A DNA stretch of 64,000 nt. Origin: an uncultured Chryseobacterium sp. GTDB taxonomy: Bacteria; Bacteroidota; Bacteroidia; Flavobacteriales; Weeksellaceae. Where the stretch lies: assembly GCF_936933875.1 (NCBI RefSeq), contig NZ_CAKZIK010000030.1, positions 85,840-149,839 on the forward strand. Reading direction: 5' to 3'. Both the position numbers and the translations under genes were made by a program. Below the pieces are notes generated by a model, which was given only the letters and a program-made list of their open reading frames with translations, was not told the DNA's origin and made no database searches. This document shows positions 1 through 9,354 of this stretch, piece by piece. Numbering within the stretch: the first letter of the stretch is position 1; every line of letters starts with the position of its first letter.

Positions 1-1902
1 GCTGCGGGAATTCTTTTGCTTTTATTCACTTTAAGCTTAAATGCACAGGAAAAAATTGATATGCACGGAACAGACGGTTCTGCGCAACAGTCTGCGCATT
101 CCGAACATGACGGACACGACCATTCTGCACAAGATGCTGCTTTAATGCAAGGGGAAGATTTAGCCCCAAAAAAGAAACAGAATTCTTTAGCTTTAAAATC
201 TCCAAAAGCCATTACTGCTGATGAAATTATTGCAAGAAATAAAATTTCAAAAGAACATGCAGACAAATTCGGATATCTTTTAGTACAGAATTATGAAGGT
301 AGAATAGTACCGGTAAACACTCAGGCTTTGGATGTTTTAAGAAAACTGTACAAACATGATGAGTTTAAGGGAACTGATGGAAAATCTTTAACAGCAAACC
401 AGTGGTTTTTATCAGCTAATACAGATACAGCAAGCTGGACGATGGTTCCATTGATTAAAGTAGGAACAAAAGGAGGAGACGAGCTGAAAGTAAAAACAAA
501 AGCCAATGAAGAGGGTTATACCACTTTAATGTCACTTTTCCCGGCAGATTCTAACGGTCAGTTGCACTATGTTTTAGAGGAAGACTACAACACGGCTTTC
601 CGTAAAAAACCGTCCGAACAAACCAATTACGATAAAGAAGTTATTGCTGTAAATGACCGTGTTCAGGCTTTCAACGAATTTTTCAGCGGACAGTTTATGC
701 GAATTGTTCCGGTACAGAATGACCCGAATTCAACTTGGCATTCTTGGCTAGACCAAAATTTTGAACCGGATATGAAATCTCAAGAAGTAATGGGGCCATA
801 TTTCGCAGAAGTTCTGGCAGCACAGCAATCCGGAAACTGGAGCAAAGCTGATGAACAGTTGAAAAAACTTTCAGATTATCAGCAAACTTGGGGTAAAAAT
901 GTAGTTCCAGCAAAATCAAAAGTAGATTTGGAGGTTTTCATGAATGAAGTGAACTTGAATTTCAAACTCCTTATTTTCTATACTTTAATTGGTGGATTGC
1001 TTTTGATCCTTGGTTTTGTTGAATTATTCAAACCAAACAAAATTTTGCATAAAGCCATTAAAGTTACTATTTGGATTGGAGTTGTTGGATATTTCTTCCA
1101 TTTCCTGGGCTTGGTTGCAAGATGGTATATTTCGGGTCACGCTCCTTGGAGTAACGGTTACGAGGCGATTATCTTTATTTCTTGGGTGGGAATTACGGCA
1201 GGTTTAATTCTGTACAGAAATTCCAACGCGTTGATTCCGGCTGCAGGATTTATGGTAGCCGTAATTATGATGGGATTTGCGCATGGTGGTTCAGCTTTGG
1301 ATCCACAAATTACGCCGCTGGTTCCGGTTCTGAAATCATATTGGTTGATTATTCACGTGGCGATTATTACTTCCAGTTACGGTTTCTTCGCATTATCGAT
1401 GATTATTGCCGTAATTACTTTGGTATATTATATCATTTCTTCGAAAGAACTGTATAAAATCCATCACGATACGACGATTAAGGAACTGACGATTGTTTCT
1501 GAAATGTCTTTAACCATTGGTTTATTCATGCTTACTGTAGGAAACTTTTTGGGTGGAATTTGGGCGAATGAATCTTGGGGAAGATATTGGAGTTGGGACC
1601 CGAAAGAAACTTGGGCATTTATTTCCATCATGGTGTATGCATTTGTGCTTCACATGAGATTAGTTCCTGGATTGCGCGGAAGATGGTCTTTCCACGTTGC
1701 GGCAATGTTCGCGTTCTGTTCGATGGTAATGACGTATTTCGGAGTGAATTATTACTTGAGTGGACTGCACTCTTACGCAGCTGGAGATCCGGTTCCGGTT
1801 CCAGCTTGGGTTTATATAGGAATTGGAACGATGATCACTTTAGCCGCCGTTTCTTATTTCAGATTCAAAAATCTCAAAAATTCGTTAAAGACTAATCCTT
1901 AA
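1..1902 (+). CDS. ccsA: Cytochrome c biogenesis protein CcsA/ResC-type, 5'-truncated by window edge
   Basis: The reading frame is open to base 1, so the true start lies upstream of the window. The visible part begins at the end of a membrane segment, followed by a long periplasmic region with a histidine-rich stretch (HSEHDGHDH, about residues 30-38 counted from base 16). From about base 960 come some eight hydrophobic segments of the CcsA/CcmC family, with the conserved HAPWSNGYE region and the tryptophan-rich haem motif WGxYWSWDPKETW near base 1575-1613. The family handles haem for covalent attachment to cytochromes c outside the cytoplasmic membrane. In Bacteroidota, CcsA is usually fused behind a ResB-like half; that half would lie outside the window, so the fusion is inferred. 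Confidence 0.92.
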   Translation, partial: AAGILLLLFTLSLNAQEKIDMHGTDGSAQQSAHSEHDGHDHSAQDAALMQGEDLAPKKKQNSLALKSPKAITADEIIARNKISKEHADKFGYLLVQNYEGRIVPVNTQALDVLRKLYKHDEFKGTDGKSLTANQWFLSANTDTASWTMVPLIKVGTKGGDELKVKTKANEEGYTTLMSLFPADSNGQLHYVLEEDYNTAFRKKPSEQTNYDKEVIAVNDRVQAFNEFFSGQFMRIVPVQNDPNSTWHSWLDQNFEPDMKSQEVMGPYFAEVLAAQQSGNWSKADEQLKKLSDYQQTWGKNVVPAKSKVDLEVFMNEVNLNFKLLIFYTLIGGLLLILGFVELFKPNKILHKAIKVTIWIGVVGYFFHFLGLVARWYISGHAPWSNGYEAIIFISWVGITAGLILYRNSNALIPAAGFMVAVIMMGFAHGGSALDPQITPLVPVLKSYWLIIHVAIITSSYGFFALSMIIAVITLVYYIISSKELYKIHHDTTIKELTIVSEMSLTIGLFMLTVGNFLGGIWANESWGRYWSWDPKETWAFISIMVYAFVLHMRLVPGLRGRWSFHVAAMFAFCSMVMTYFGVNYYLSGLHSYAAGDPVPVPAWVYIGIGTMITLAAVSYFRFKNLKNSLKTNP

Positions 1903-1910
1903 AAATACAT

Positions 1911-1934
1911 TCCCGGTTTCGACCGGGATTTTTT
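1911..1934 (+). terminator. Intrinsic terminator of the ccsA gene
   Basis: A perfect 7-bp stem TCCCGGT/ACCGGGA closed by a TTCG tetraloop is followed by six T. It lies 8 bp after the ccsA stop codon. Confidence 0.9.
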
Positions 1935-2049
1935 ATGATTCGTCATTACCAGCGCGGCGAAACATCTTTTAATTTTTTTCTTTTCCTTTTGATTTTGAAT
2001 TAAAATTTGTTATATCTTTATGATATCAAAATAATATCACAAATTAAAA

Positions 2050-2925
2050 ATGAATACAATGGAAAAATTAATGAAACCCATGTCCGGTTATCTTACTTTA
2101 GTTTTGGCGCTGTTGCTTTTTGTTGCGGGAGTTTATTGTCTCGTTATGGGAGCAGACAGAAATGCTGTATTTGTAATAGTAGGAATTCTTTGTTTTCTTG
2201 CTTTTGCTTTTTTTATGAAAGGTTTAATGATTATTCAACCAAATCACTCAAGAGTTTTGACGTTTTTTGGTAAATATGTCGGAACGGTGAAGGAAAATGG
2301 TTTGCTGTTCATCAATCCGTTTTATTCATCGCAAAGAATGTCATTACGTTCGGAAAATTTGCAGGGACAAACGTTGAAAGTAAACGATAAAATGGGAAAT
2401 CCCATCGAAATCGGCGCCGTAATCGTTTGGAAAGTAGGAGATACTTATAAAGCAGCTTTTGATGTTGAGCGTTATGCGGAATATGTAAGAATTCAAAGTG
2501 AAGCTGCAGTTCGTCATTTGGCGATGAGTTTTGCGTATGATAATTTGGAAGACGAAGGTGCTCAGTTAACTTTAAGAGATGGTGGTGATAAAATCAATCA
2601 AATTTTAGAGCAGGAATTAACCGAAAGATTGGCCGATGCAGGAATCGTAATTCAGGAAGCGAGAATTTCGCATTTGGCTTATGCATCAGAAATTGCGGGT
2701 GCCATGCTTCAAAGACAACAAGCTACAGCAATTGTTGCCGCACGTTCTAAAATTGTGGAAGGCGCTGTTGGAATGGTAGATATGGCTTTGAAAAAACTGT
2801 CTGAAGAAAATATTGTGGAACTCGACGACGAAAGAAAAGCAGCGATGGTTTCTAATCTTATGGTGGTTCTTTGCGGCGAAAAAGCAGCACAACCAATCTT
2901 GAATGCAGGAACTTTGTACAATTAA
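2050..2925 (+). CDS. SPFH/Band 7 domain membrane protein
   Basis: This 291-residue protein has two hydrophobic segments at the N-terminus (about residues 13-35 and 40-58). A band 7/SPFH domain follows (about 60-250), with the typical VLTFFGKYVGT and GLLFINPF segments and an alanine/glutamate-rich helical end. SPFH proteins form large membrane-bound rings or scaffolds; the exact job of this one is unknown. The ATG at 2050 is preceded by A-rich sequence without a Shine-Dalgarno, as usual in this phylum. A small DNA-binding-type protein begins 12 bp downstream and is probably co-transcribed. Confidence 0.9.
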   Translation: MNTMEKLMKPMSGYLTLVLALLLFVAGVYCLVMGADRNAVFVIVGILCFLAFAFFMKGLMIIQPNHSRVLTFFGKYVGTVKENGLLFINPFYSSQRMSLRSENLQGQTLKVNDKMGNPIEIGAVIVWKVGDTYKAAFDVERYAEYVRIQSEAAVRHLAMSFAYDNLEDEGAQLTLRDGGDKINQILEQELTERLADAGIVIQEARISHLAYASEIAGAMLQRQQATAIVAARSKIVEGAVGMVDMALKKLSEENIVELDDERKAAMVSNLMVVLCGEKAAQPILNAGTLYN

Positions 2926-2937
2926 AATTTTTGAGTG

Positions 2938-3129
2938 ATGAGCGATAAAAAAACTCAAAATTCAACCAAAGAAAAAGTGCCTGCGAAGAAAAATTTCGTC
3001 CTAAGAATTGATGATGAGACATTCAAACTTCTCGAAAAGTGGGCTGCAGATGAATTCCGTTCGGTCAATGGACAGATTGAATTTTTACTTCATGAAAGTT
3101 TGTTGAAATCGGGGAGGAAAAAGAAATAG
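2938..3129 (+). CDS. Small Arc-like ribbon-helix-helix protein
   Basis: This is a 63-residue basic protein with a lysine-rich N-terminus. It then has a strand-helix-helix pattern (NFVLRIDDETFKLLEKWA, then RSVNGQIEFLLHESL) like the Arc/MetJ fold, where the strand pairs in a dimer and contacts DNA. A GTG lies directly before the ATG (GTG ATG); I take the ATG. It starts 12 bp after the SPFH gene and is likely in the same transcript. Arc-like proteins beside SPFH genes may help the scaffold rather than act as classic repressors; the function is inferred from fold only. Confidence 0.75.
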   Translation: MSDKKTQNSTKEKVPAKKNFVLRIDDETFKLLEKWAADEFRSVNGQIEFLLHESLLKSGRKKK

Positions 3130-3149
3130 TTATTAAAAAAATTACAGAT

Positions 3150-3509
3150 ATGTCAAAATATAAAATCCAAAAATCGCCTTTCGTCGTTCCAACAACCGAC
3201 GGAAAACTCATTGAAGAAATTTGGGGAAACTCCACCGGAAATTCAGAAATTTCCATAGCTCACATGATTGCACCACCAAAATGGAGCGAACCGCATCAAA
3301 CCCCGGAATTTGATGAATTTACTTACATTATTTCCGGCAAAAAACAGTTTGAGATTGATGGCGAAATAATTGAACTCGGAAAAGGAGAGAGTATTTTGAT
3401 TCAGAAAGGCGCAAGAATCCGTTACAGCAATCCTTTTGACGAGCCCTGTGAATACATGGCGATTTGCTTGCCGGCTTTTTCGATGGATTTGGTGAACAGG
3501 GAAGAATAG
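3150..3509 (+). CDS. Cupin-domain protein
   Basis: This 119-residue protein consists of one cupin beta-barrel. The PHQTPEFDEFTYIISG stretch near residues 48-63 supplies the first cupin motif, and a glycine-rich turn (GEIIELGKGESILI) leads to the second. Histidine and glutamate residues in motif 1 could hold a metal. Small single-domain cupins bind sugars, act as isomerases or simply sense ligands, so no substrate is assigned. It begins 20 bp after the ribbon-helix-helix gene and is closed by a terminator, suggesting a three-gene unit with the SPFH gene. Confidence 0.8.
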   Translation: MSKYKIQKSPFVVPTTDGKLIEEIWGNSTGNSEISIAHMIAPPKWSEPHQTPEFDEFTYIISGKKQFEIDGEIIELGKGESILIQKGARIRYSNPFDEPCEYMAICLPAFSMDLVNREE

Positions 3510-3533
3510 ACAAAGCGATTATTTAAATTTCAT

Positions 3534-3565
3534 AAAAAGCAGAAATCATCCGTTTTCTGCTTTTT
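3534..3565 (+). terminator. Terminator after the SPFH-Arc-cupin unit
   Basis: The arms AAAAAGCAGAAA and TTTTCTGCTTTTT pair around a 7-nt loop and end in a T-run. Confidence 0.85.
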
Positions 3566-3645
3566 CATTTTATAAAGTTTAAGGAAATGGCACAGTTTTC
3601 ATGTAACATTTCACACAAAATGTTTACATATAACAAAATGATTCA

Positions 3646-5535
3646 ATGAAAAAGAAACTCTTTTCAATATTGGCTTTGTCTGCGGTTTTTGCGGTTCAGG
3701 CTCAAATGATAAAAGCGGAGATCAATCTTAATCAGGTAAAGGATGATAAAATCCCTGTGACTTTGATTTTCCCCAAAATGAAATCTTCAACGGTAACTTT
3801 CAATTTCCCTAAAACCGTCCCCGGAACTTATTCTACGGACGATTACGGAAGATTTGTTGAAGGAATTAAATTTTTCGACAACAAAGGTACAGAACTGAAA
3901 TACACTAAAGTCGGTGACAATTCATATGTACTGAAAAACGCTCAAATGCTTTCGAAAGTGACGTATTGGGTAAACGACAGTTTCGATACTGAAATTAATG
4001 AAACCGACAGTTTTAATCAGAACAAAGAAAAGACTTCACAAAGAAAGGCGGTATTTTCTCCGTCCGGAACCGACATTGAAGCCGGAAAAGTTTTTATGAT
4101 TAACACGCATGGTTTCATCGGTTATGTCGAAAATATGCAGGATGTTCCTTACGAACTGAAGATTGAAAAACCAAAAGATTTCTACGGAACAACAGCTTTG
4201 GTGGACCAGGACAAATCTGATGACACCGATACTTTTGTTTTAGCCAATTATGCAAAAGTTACAGATTCTCCTTTGATGTATGCAAAACCAGACATCATGG
4301 AGTTTAACGCAGGTGGAATGGACTTTTTGTTAGGCGTTTATTCTCCAACCGGAAAATATAAAGCAACAGATTTTCGTGGTAATCTTGAAAAAATGGTGGT
4401 AGCGCAGAAGAAATTTTTGGGCGATATGAACACCAACAAAAAATATGCGGTTTTGCTTTATCTTTCAGGAGGGGAAGGACCACAGGTAAAAGGTTTCGGA
4501 GCTTTGGAGCATCATGAATCTACAACAGTGGTTTTACCGGAAATGATGCCGAAAGATGCCATCGACAAAACTTTGGTGGACGTTGTTTCTCACGAGTTTT
4601 TCCACACTGTAAATCCTTTGAAAACGCATTCTGAAGAGATTCATTATTTCAATTATGCAGACCCGAAAATGTCGCAGCATTTGTGGATGTACGAAGGCGG
4701 AACAGAGTATTTTGCGAACTTATTCCAAATTCAGCAAGGGTTGATTGACAGAAATGAATTCCTGCAAAGAATGAGCGACAAAATCAACAATCTGAAAAAA
4801 TATAACGATACAATGCCTTTCACAGAAATGAGTAAAAACGTTCTGAAGGAAGGCTACAAAGACCAATATACCAACGTTTACGAAAAAGGAGCTTTGCTAG
4901 CGATGTGCCTTGACATCGAACTTCGCAAACTTTCAGGCGGAAAAATGGGGTATCGCGATATGATTCGTGGTTTGGCGCAAAGATTTGGTGAAAACAAACC
5001 TTTCAAAGACGCTGAACTGATTGACGAATTGGTAACAATAAGCGGTTATCCACAAGTGAAAGATTTCTACAATGCCTACATCGCAGGAAATCAGCCAACG
5101 CCTTATGAAAAATATTTGGCGATGGCAGGAGTTGAAACCGTCAAGCAGGAAACCCCACCAATGATGTGGTTTATTACCGACCCAAATATGACCGATTACG
5201 ACCAAGCTAACAATGCTTTCAAATTTCCGGAAGTGGCAGAACTTTCGCCTTTCGCAAAAAGTTTGGGCATGAAACTGTCTGACGAAATTGTGTCTGTCAA
5301 TGGAAAAACCATCAATATTGCCAATGTTCAGGATTTTGTGAGGTTTATTGCTTCCATTAAAAGTGGGGAAGATGTTACCGCAGAAATTCTCAGGAAGAAC
5401 GGTGATAAGTGGGACAAAATGACTTTGAAAGGTAAAGCCATACTTTCATCACAAAGTTTTGTGAATTTGAAGTTTAAACCAAGTGCAACTACTGAAGAAA
5501 AGCAGGTTCGCGAATGGTGGTTAACCGGAAAATAA
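3646..5535 (+). CDS. M61 family metallopeptidase with PDZ domain, exported
   Basis: This 629-residue protein has a cleavable signal peptide (about residues 1-20, ending AVQAQ). An N-terminal beta-rich domain leads to the M61 catalytic region. The zinc motif HEFFH lies at residues 316-320 and the third-ligand region YEGGTEYF at about 349-356. A PDZ domain sits near residues 500-590 (LGMKLSDEIVSVNGKTI). The family contains glycyl aminopeptidases and acts in the periplasm or outside the cell on peptides. It is a single gene flanked by terminators. Confidence 0.93.
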   Translation: MKKKLFSILALSAVFAVQAQMIKAEINLNQVKDDKIPVTLIFPKMKSSTVTFNFPKTVPGTYSTDDYGRFVEGIKFFDNKGTELKYTKVGDNSYVLKNAQMLSKVTYWVNDSFDTEINETDSFNQNKEKTSQRKAVFSPSGTDIEAGKVFMINTHGFIGYVENMQDVPYELKIEKPKDFYGTTALVDQDKSDDTDTFVLANYAKVTDSPLMYAKPDIMEFNAGGMDFLLGVYSPTGKYKATDFRGNLEKMVVAQKKFLGDMNTNKKYAVLLYLSGGEGPQVKGFGALEHHESTTVVLPEMMPKDAIDKTLVDVVSHEFFHTVNPLKTHSEEIHYFNYADPKMSQHLWMYEGGTEYFANLFQIQQGLIDRNEFLQRMSDKINNLKKYNDTMPFTEMSKNVLKEGYKDQYTNVYEKGALLAMCLDIELRKLSGGKMGYRDMIRGLAQRFGENKPFKDAELIDELVTISGYPQVKDFYNAYIAGNQPTPYEKYLAMAGVETVKQETPPMMWFITDPNMTDYDQANNAFKFPEVAELSPFAKSLGMKLSDEIVSVNGKTINIANVQDFVRFIASIKSGEDVTAEILRKNGDKWDKMTLKGKAILSSQSFVNLKFKPSATTEEKQVREWWLTGK

Positions 5536-5542
5536 TTAAAAG

Positions 5543-5570
5543 AAAAGCCCGAAATTAATCGGGCTTTTTT
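5543..5570. terminator. Bidirectional terminator between convergent genes
   Basis: The stem AAGCCCGA/TCGGGCTT has a six-base AT loop, with T-rich sequence on the right and A-rich sequence on the left. It serves the M61 gene and the convergent HAD gene. Confidence 0.9.
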
Positions 5571-5574
5571 GTTT

Positions 5575-6186
5575 TTAAAAGTTAAGTCCTAGATCTTTCA
5601 GCTCTTTTTCTAAATCAGTTGTTGGAGTAATATGAACGGTGATAAATCCCAAAGATTTCGCCACTTCAATATTTTTAGCGTTGTCGTCAATAAAGACAGA
5701 TTCTTCAGCTTTAATATTGTAACGTTCTAATAAGACTTCCCAAATTTTTGGATCGGGTTTGATGAGTTTTTCTTCTCCCGACACTACAATTTTCCCTTTG
5801 AAAGCTTTGAAGAAATCATAATTTTCCAAAGCATACGGAAATGTTTCGTGTGACCAGTTTGTCAATCCGAAAAGTTCATAATCTGTATTTTCAAGTTTTC
5901 TTAAAACAGCTACATTTGCAGGAATATCAGAGCGAAGCATTGTTGTCCAGTTATCGTAATACGCATGAAGTTCCTTTTCCCAATCCGGATGTTTTGCCAC
6001 CTGAATTTCGGTTCCTTCAGCCAAAGTTCTTCCGCGGTCCTGTTCTGCATTCCACTCATCTTCGGCGATGTGTTTCAGGAAATATTCCATCTTTTCGTCA
6101 TCGTTAAAATAATCTTTAAAGAAATAACGCGGATTCCAGTCCATCACCACACCACCAAAATCGAAAATGATATTTTTTATTGCCAT
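5575..6186 (-). CDS. HAD family phosphatase (YihX-like)
   Basis: This 203-residue HAD-superfamily hydrolase has motif I DFGGVVMDWNP near residues 9-19 (the second Asp replaced by Met, as is common in the YihX/epoxide-hydrolase-like subgroup). A helical cap follows, then FGLTNWS (motif II), K-P-D-P-KIW (motif III) and FIDDNAKN (motif IV). Members dephosphorylate sugar phosphates or related small molecules; the substrate is unknown. Its start codon shares one base with the stop of the upstream nhaC-like gene (TAATG), so translation is probably coupled. Confidence 0.85.
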   Translation of the reverse strand: MAIKNIIFDFGGVVMDWNPRYFFKDYFNDDEKMEYFLKHIAEDEWNAEQDRGRTLAEGTEIQVAKHPDWEKELHAYYDNWTTMLRSDIPANVAVLRKLENTDYELFGLTNWSHETFPYALENYDFFKAFKGKIVVSGEEKLIKPDPKIWEVLLERYNIKAEESVFIDDNAKNIEVAKSLGFITVHITPTTDLEKELKDLGLNF

Positions 6187-7475
6187 TATTTTTTAATTTT
6201 TTTGAATAGAATAAACCCAATTGTCACCACAATCAGGATGTGAAGATAGTAAGCATTTTGAAGTAATTCCAAATAATCAATTTTAAATTTACTTAAAGAA
6301 ATCAGGATTAAAATTTGTGCTCCATAAGGAATCAAACCCTGAATATAACATGCGAAAATATCGAGAACTGAAGCGGAATTTTTCGGTTCAACGTCATATT
6401 TATCATTTATTTCTTTGGCTACTTTTCCGCTGATGAGAATGGCAATTGTGTTATTTGCGACGCAAAGATTGGCTACACTTACCAAACCTCCAATTCCGAG
6501 CAAAGCACTTTTCTGTCCGTTGATAAAAGAATTAATTTTATTCAGCAAAAACTGAATTCCGCCTGCTTTTTCCACCATTGCTGCCAAACCTCCCGTTAAT
6601 AATGAAAGCAGAAAAATTTCGGTCATAGATGTGAAACCTTCGTATGTTGTTTTAGCAAGTTGCATCACATCAAAGCTTCCATTAAACAATCCGAAAATTC
6701 CGGCAGCCAACAATCCTGCGAAAAGGGTTACAAAAACATTTACGCCGCGAAGTGACAGTACAATCACAACGAGGTAGGGAAGAATAAGCCAAAGGTTGAA
6801 ATCTCCAACATTGAAATCGGTTTTCCCAACTTGGGAATTCAAACCTAAAACCAGAAAGATAACTAACGCTAAAATTGCTGCAGGAAGCGCAAGTTTAAAA
6901 TTTGCTCTGAATTTATCTTTCATTTCACAACCTAAACTTTGTGTCGCCGCAATCGTAGTATCTGAAATAATTGAAAGGTTGTCGCCAAACATCGCGCCAC
7001 AAAGTAAAGCAGCACCAATCAAGCCAAGTGGAGATCCGCTTTTTTCCGCCAGTTCAATCACAATCGGACCCAGCGTTACAATAGAACCCACCGAAGTTCC
7101 AGACGCAAAAGAAAGAAAAGATGCAATGACAAAAACGCCGGCTGCAAAATATTGTGGAGAAATATAAGTTAAGCCCAAATTCACAATGCTGTCGACACTT
7201 CCCGAAGCTTTCGAAACTGTCGCAAAAGCTCCGGCCAAAAGGTAAATGATACACATTGTTAGAATTTTTCCGTCGCCGCAGCCTTTCAGAAAAATATCAG
7301 CTTTATCATGAACTGAACCTTTAAAAATTAAAAAAGCAGCTACAATTCCCAACAACGCAGCAATTGGAGACGGCATTGCGTAGAAATCGTTATTGTAAAC
7401 TCCGAAACCTAGAAAGGAGAAAATAAATATCAGAAAGGGGAGAATCGAAACAATTCCCGGATTTGCCTTCAACAT
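6186..7475 (-). CDS. NhaC-family Na+/H+ antiporter
   Basis: This 429-residue, very hydrophobic protein has about 11-12 membrane segments. Two similar halves carry small-residue runs such as SGTSVGSIVTLGPIV and GLVSVANLCVANNTIAIL, typical of the NhaC/ArsB-like ion transporter group. It would exchange sodium for protons, or a small organic anion pair as in MleN-type members. It forms a two-gene operon with the HAD phosphatase downstream. A -7 box and a leader inverted repeat lie just upstream. Confidence 0.87.
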   Translation of the reverse strand: MLKANPGIVSILPFLIFIFSFLGFGVYNNDFYAMPSPIAALLGIVAAFLIFKGSVHDKADIFLKGCGDGKILTMCIIYLLAGAFATVSKASGSVDSIVNLGLTYISPQYFAAGVFVIASFLSFASGTSVGSIVTLGPIVIELAEKSGSPLGLIGAALLCGAMFGDNLSIISDTTIAATQSLGCEMKDKFRANFKLALPAAILALVIFLVLGLNSQVGKTDFNVGDFNLWLILPYLVVIVLSLRGVNVFVTLFAGLLAAGIFGLFNGSFDVMQLAKTTYEGFTSMTEIFLLSLLTGGLAAMVEKAGGIQFLLNKINSFINGQKSALLGIGGLVSVANLCVANNTIAILISGKVAKEINDKYDVEPKNSASVLDIFACYIQGLIPYGAQILILISLSKFKIDYLELLQNAYYLHILIVVTIGFILFKKIKK

Positions 7476-7498
7476 AAAAACCTAAATTAAAAATAAAT

Positions 7499-7532
7499 GC
7501 AGCAGAATTTCCGCTTAGATGCTGCAAAATTA
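7499..7532 (-). promoter_or_regulatory. nhaC promoter -7 box with leader inverted repeat
   Basis: On the minus strand TAATTTTG (7525-7532) matches the Bacteroidota -7 consensus TAnnTTTG. Directly downstream, the perfect arms TGCAGCA/TGCTGCA (outer ends at about 7504 and 7526) could form a hairpin in the transcript leader or bind a dimeric regulator. Confidence 0.5.
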
Positions 7533-7550
7533 GGAAATATCAGATTAATA

Positions 7551-7985
7551 CTAAAACAGGAACGGACTGAAACTGTATTGACCTTCGGAAAGCGTCGCTG
7601 AAATATGGTTTAACCCGTTCGTTAACAAAATTTTTTCAGCTCCAATCACTGAATTGTAACGCGCAATTTGCTCGAAAGTTTTCTCGGTTAGTTTCACTTC
7701 CGGAGCTTTGCATTCAACCAGAATTTTGGGTTGAGTTTTTTCGGTAACAAGCAAATCAATTCTTTTGGTCGTTTTATTAAGTTCAAGCTTTTTTTCGAGT
7801 ATTAAAGAGGAAAGATTTCGCTTTTCAACCAAGTGGAAATAGTGAATCCAGTGTTGCCGAACCCATTCTTCAGGCGTGAGCAAAAGCCAGTTTTTGCGCA
7901 CCAAATCATAAATAAAAAACTTATCTTTGTCTGTCCTGATTTGGAAATCAAAAGTATTCTCAAAATTAAGTTTCGGAAGTTGCAT
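7551..7985 (-). CDS. Orphan type I restriction HsdR N-terminal-like protein
   Basis: This 144-residue protein resembles the isolated N-terminal nuclease domain of HsdR. It has KRIDLLVTEKTQPKILVECKAP, where D, then E-x-K (VECK), make the PD-(D/E)XK catalytic core near residues 76-93. No modification or specificity subunit lies nearby, so this is not a restriction system. Such stand-alone proteins are common in Bacteroidota and have no established role. Its start codon is only 2 bp from that of divergent holA. Confidence 0.8.
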   Translation of the reverse strand: MQLPKLNFENTFDFQIRTDKDKFFIYDLVRKNWLLLTPEEWVRQHWIHYFHLVEKRNLSSLILEKKLELNKTTKRIDLLVTEKTQPKILVECKAPEVKLTEKTFEQIARYNSVIGAEKILLTNGLNHISATLSEGQYSFSPFLF

Positions 7986-7987
7986 TT

Positions 7988-9025
7988 ATGAAAGAGTTGA
8001 ATTATGTCCTCAAAAATATTAAAAATAAGGAGTTTTTACCGATTTATTTTTTCCATGGCGAAGAGCCTTATTTTATGGATGTTGCAGTGAAATCTTTTGA
8101 AAATGATGTTCTGGAAGAGGATGAAAAGGCTTTTAACCAAACAGTGGTTTACGGAAAAGATGCCACGTATGCAGAAGTTTTGGCTTTGGCGCGTCAGTTT
8201 CCGATGATGGGAGAAAAGCAGGTCATTATCCTGAAGGAAGCACAAGAAATTCGACTTACCGAGAAAGAATTGGACGCTTTGAAAGCGTATGTTGAAAATC
8301 CTGTTGAATCCACACTTCTCGTTATTGCCCATAAATACAAAAAAGTAGATTCCCGAAAAAGTTTTGCAAAAACACTCAGCAAAAACAAAATGCTTTTTTT
8401 AAGCGAAAAAATGAAAGACTGGGAAGTTCCGAAATGGATTGAAAACGAACTTTCTGTAATGGGAATAAAAGCAAAACCCAATATTCCTGTCGTACTTTCC
8501 GAATATTTGGGAACCGACCTTTCAAGGATTTCCAATGAACTCAACAAGCTTAAAATTATTCTGAAAGAGGGCGAGGTTTTAGACGAAAAACTCATAGAAA
8601 CCCACATCGGAATCAGCAAAGATTTCAATGTATTTGAACTGATTAAAGCTTTAGGAAAAAAGGATGGCGAAAATGCGTTCCGGATTGCACATTATATTGG
8701 TAAAACGCCCAAAATAAATTCTTTTGTGATGATGATGGGAAATTTATACACCTTTTTTTCAAACTTGATTATTTTTCACACGATGCAAGGACGTTCTCAA
8801 CAGGAAATGGCTTCTGCAATGGGTGTAATTCCATATTACGTTAAAGATTACGCCGAAGCATCAAGATTTTACAACCTGAAACATACCACAAGAATTATTT
8901 CAATACTTCGCGAAATAGATTTGAAAAACAAAGGTTTAGGAGCCGTCAACGTGGATGAAGGTGAACTGCTGAAGGAAATGGTTTTTAAAATTTTGAATGT
9001 TGATAAGACGAAAGTGAAAGTGTAA
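7988..9025 (+). CDS. holA: DNA polymerase III subunit delta
   Basis: This 345-residue protein shows the delta-subunit pattern: an N-terminal segment (YFFHGEEPYFMD), then AEVLALARQFPMMGEKQVIILKEA, and a C-terminal helical collar-like region with the SRISNELNKLKI stretch. Delta is the wrench of the clamp loader that opens the beta sliding clamp at replication forks. Length is normal for the family. It is divergent from the HsdR-like gene with two bases between start codons, so its promoter must overlap that gene. Confidence 0.92.
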   Translation: MKELNYVLKNIKNKEFLPIYFFHGEEPYFMDVAVKSFENDVLEEDEKAFNQTVVYGKDATYAEVLALARQFPMMGEKQVIILKEAQEIRLTEKELDALKAYVENPVESTLLVIAHKYKKVDSRKSFAKTLSKNKMLFLSEKMKDWEVPKWIENELSVMGIKAKPNIPVVLSEYLGTDLSRISNELNKLKIILKEGEVLDEKLIETHIGISKDFNVFELIKALGKKDGENAFRIAHYIGKTPKINSFVMMMGNLYTFFSNLIIFHTMQGRSQQEMASAMGVIPYYVKDYAEASRFYNLKHTTRIISILREIDLKNKGLGAVNVDEGELLKEMVFKILNVDKTKVKV

Positions 9026-9354
9026 TTGTAGTTAGGTTGGATGATGGAGGATGGATGTCGGATGCCCTGTAGAGAGGCCATTTATCAAGTTTCACGTTCA
9101 TTTATAACAACAAAACGAGCAAAAGGTTTTTTTTGACTAGATAAGAATGACAAAAGTTGGCAAAATAGTTAATTTAATCAACTCTTGAATCCGTGAAATT
9201 CTTTGTAATCCGTGGGTAATCAAAACATCCGGCTTTCATCATCCAACATGCAACAATGTCATTGACAAAATTCATCACAAAAAAATTTCAGAACCCAAAA
9301 TAAATTACGATTTTTGGGAATCAATAAAAATTTAAAAATAACAAAGAAATTCCT
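9026..9354. repeat. Gene-free spacer built of degenerate intergenic repeats
   Basis: No gene is visible in this 329-bp spacer. It holds GATGG/GGATG-rich direct repeats (9037-9066) and a perfect 10-bp inverted repeat TTGGATGATG (9037-9046)/CATCATCCAA (9237-9246). It also holds a near-repeat of the phrase AATCCGTG (about 9188 and 9208). A similar GATGGATGTTGGATG tract occurs near 45200. Confidence 0.6.

Noticed and set aside
7551..7985. A type I restriction-modification system
   Set aside because: Only an isolated HsdR N-terminal-like domain is present, with no HsdM, HsdS or motor domain nearby.
9026..9354. A CRISPR-like array because of direct repeats
   Set aside because: Units are short and irregular, with no constant repeat-spacer periodicity and no cas genes.
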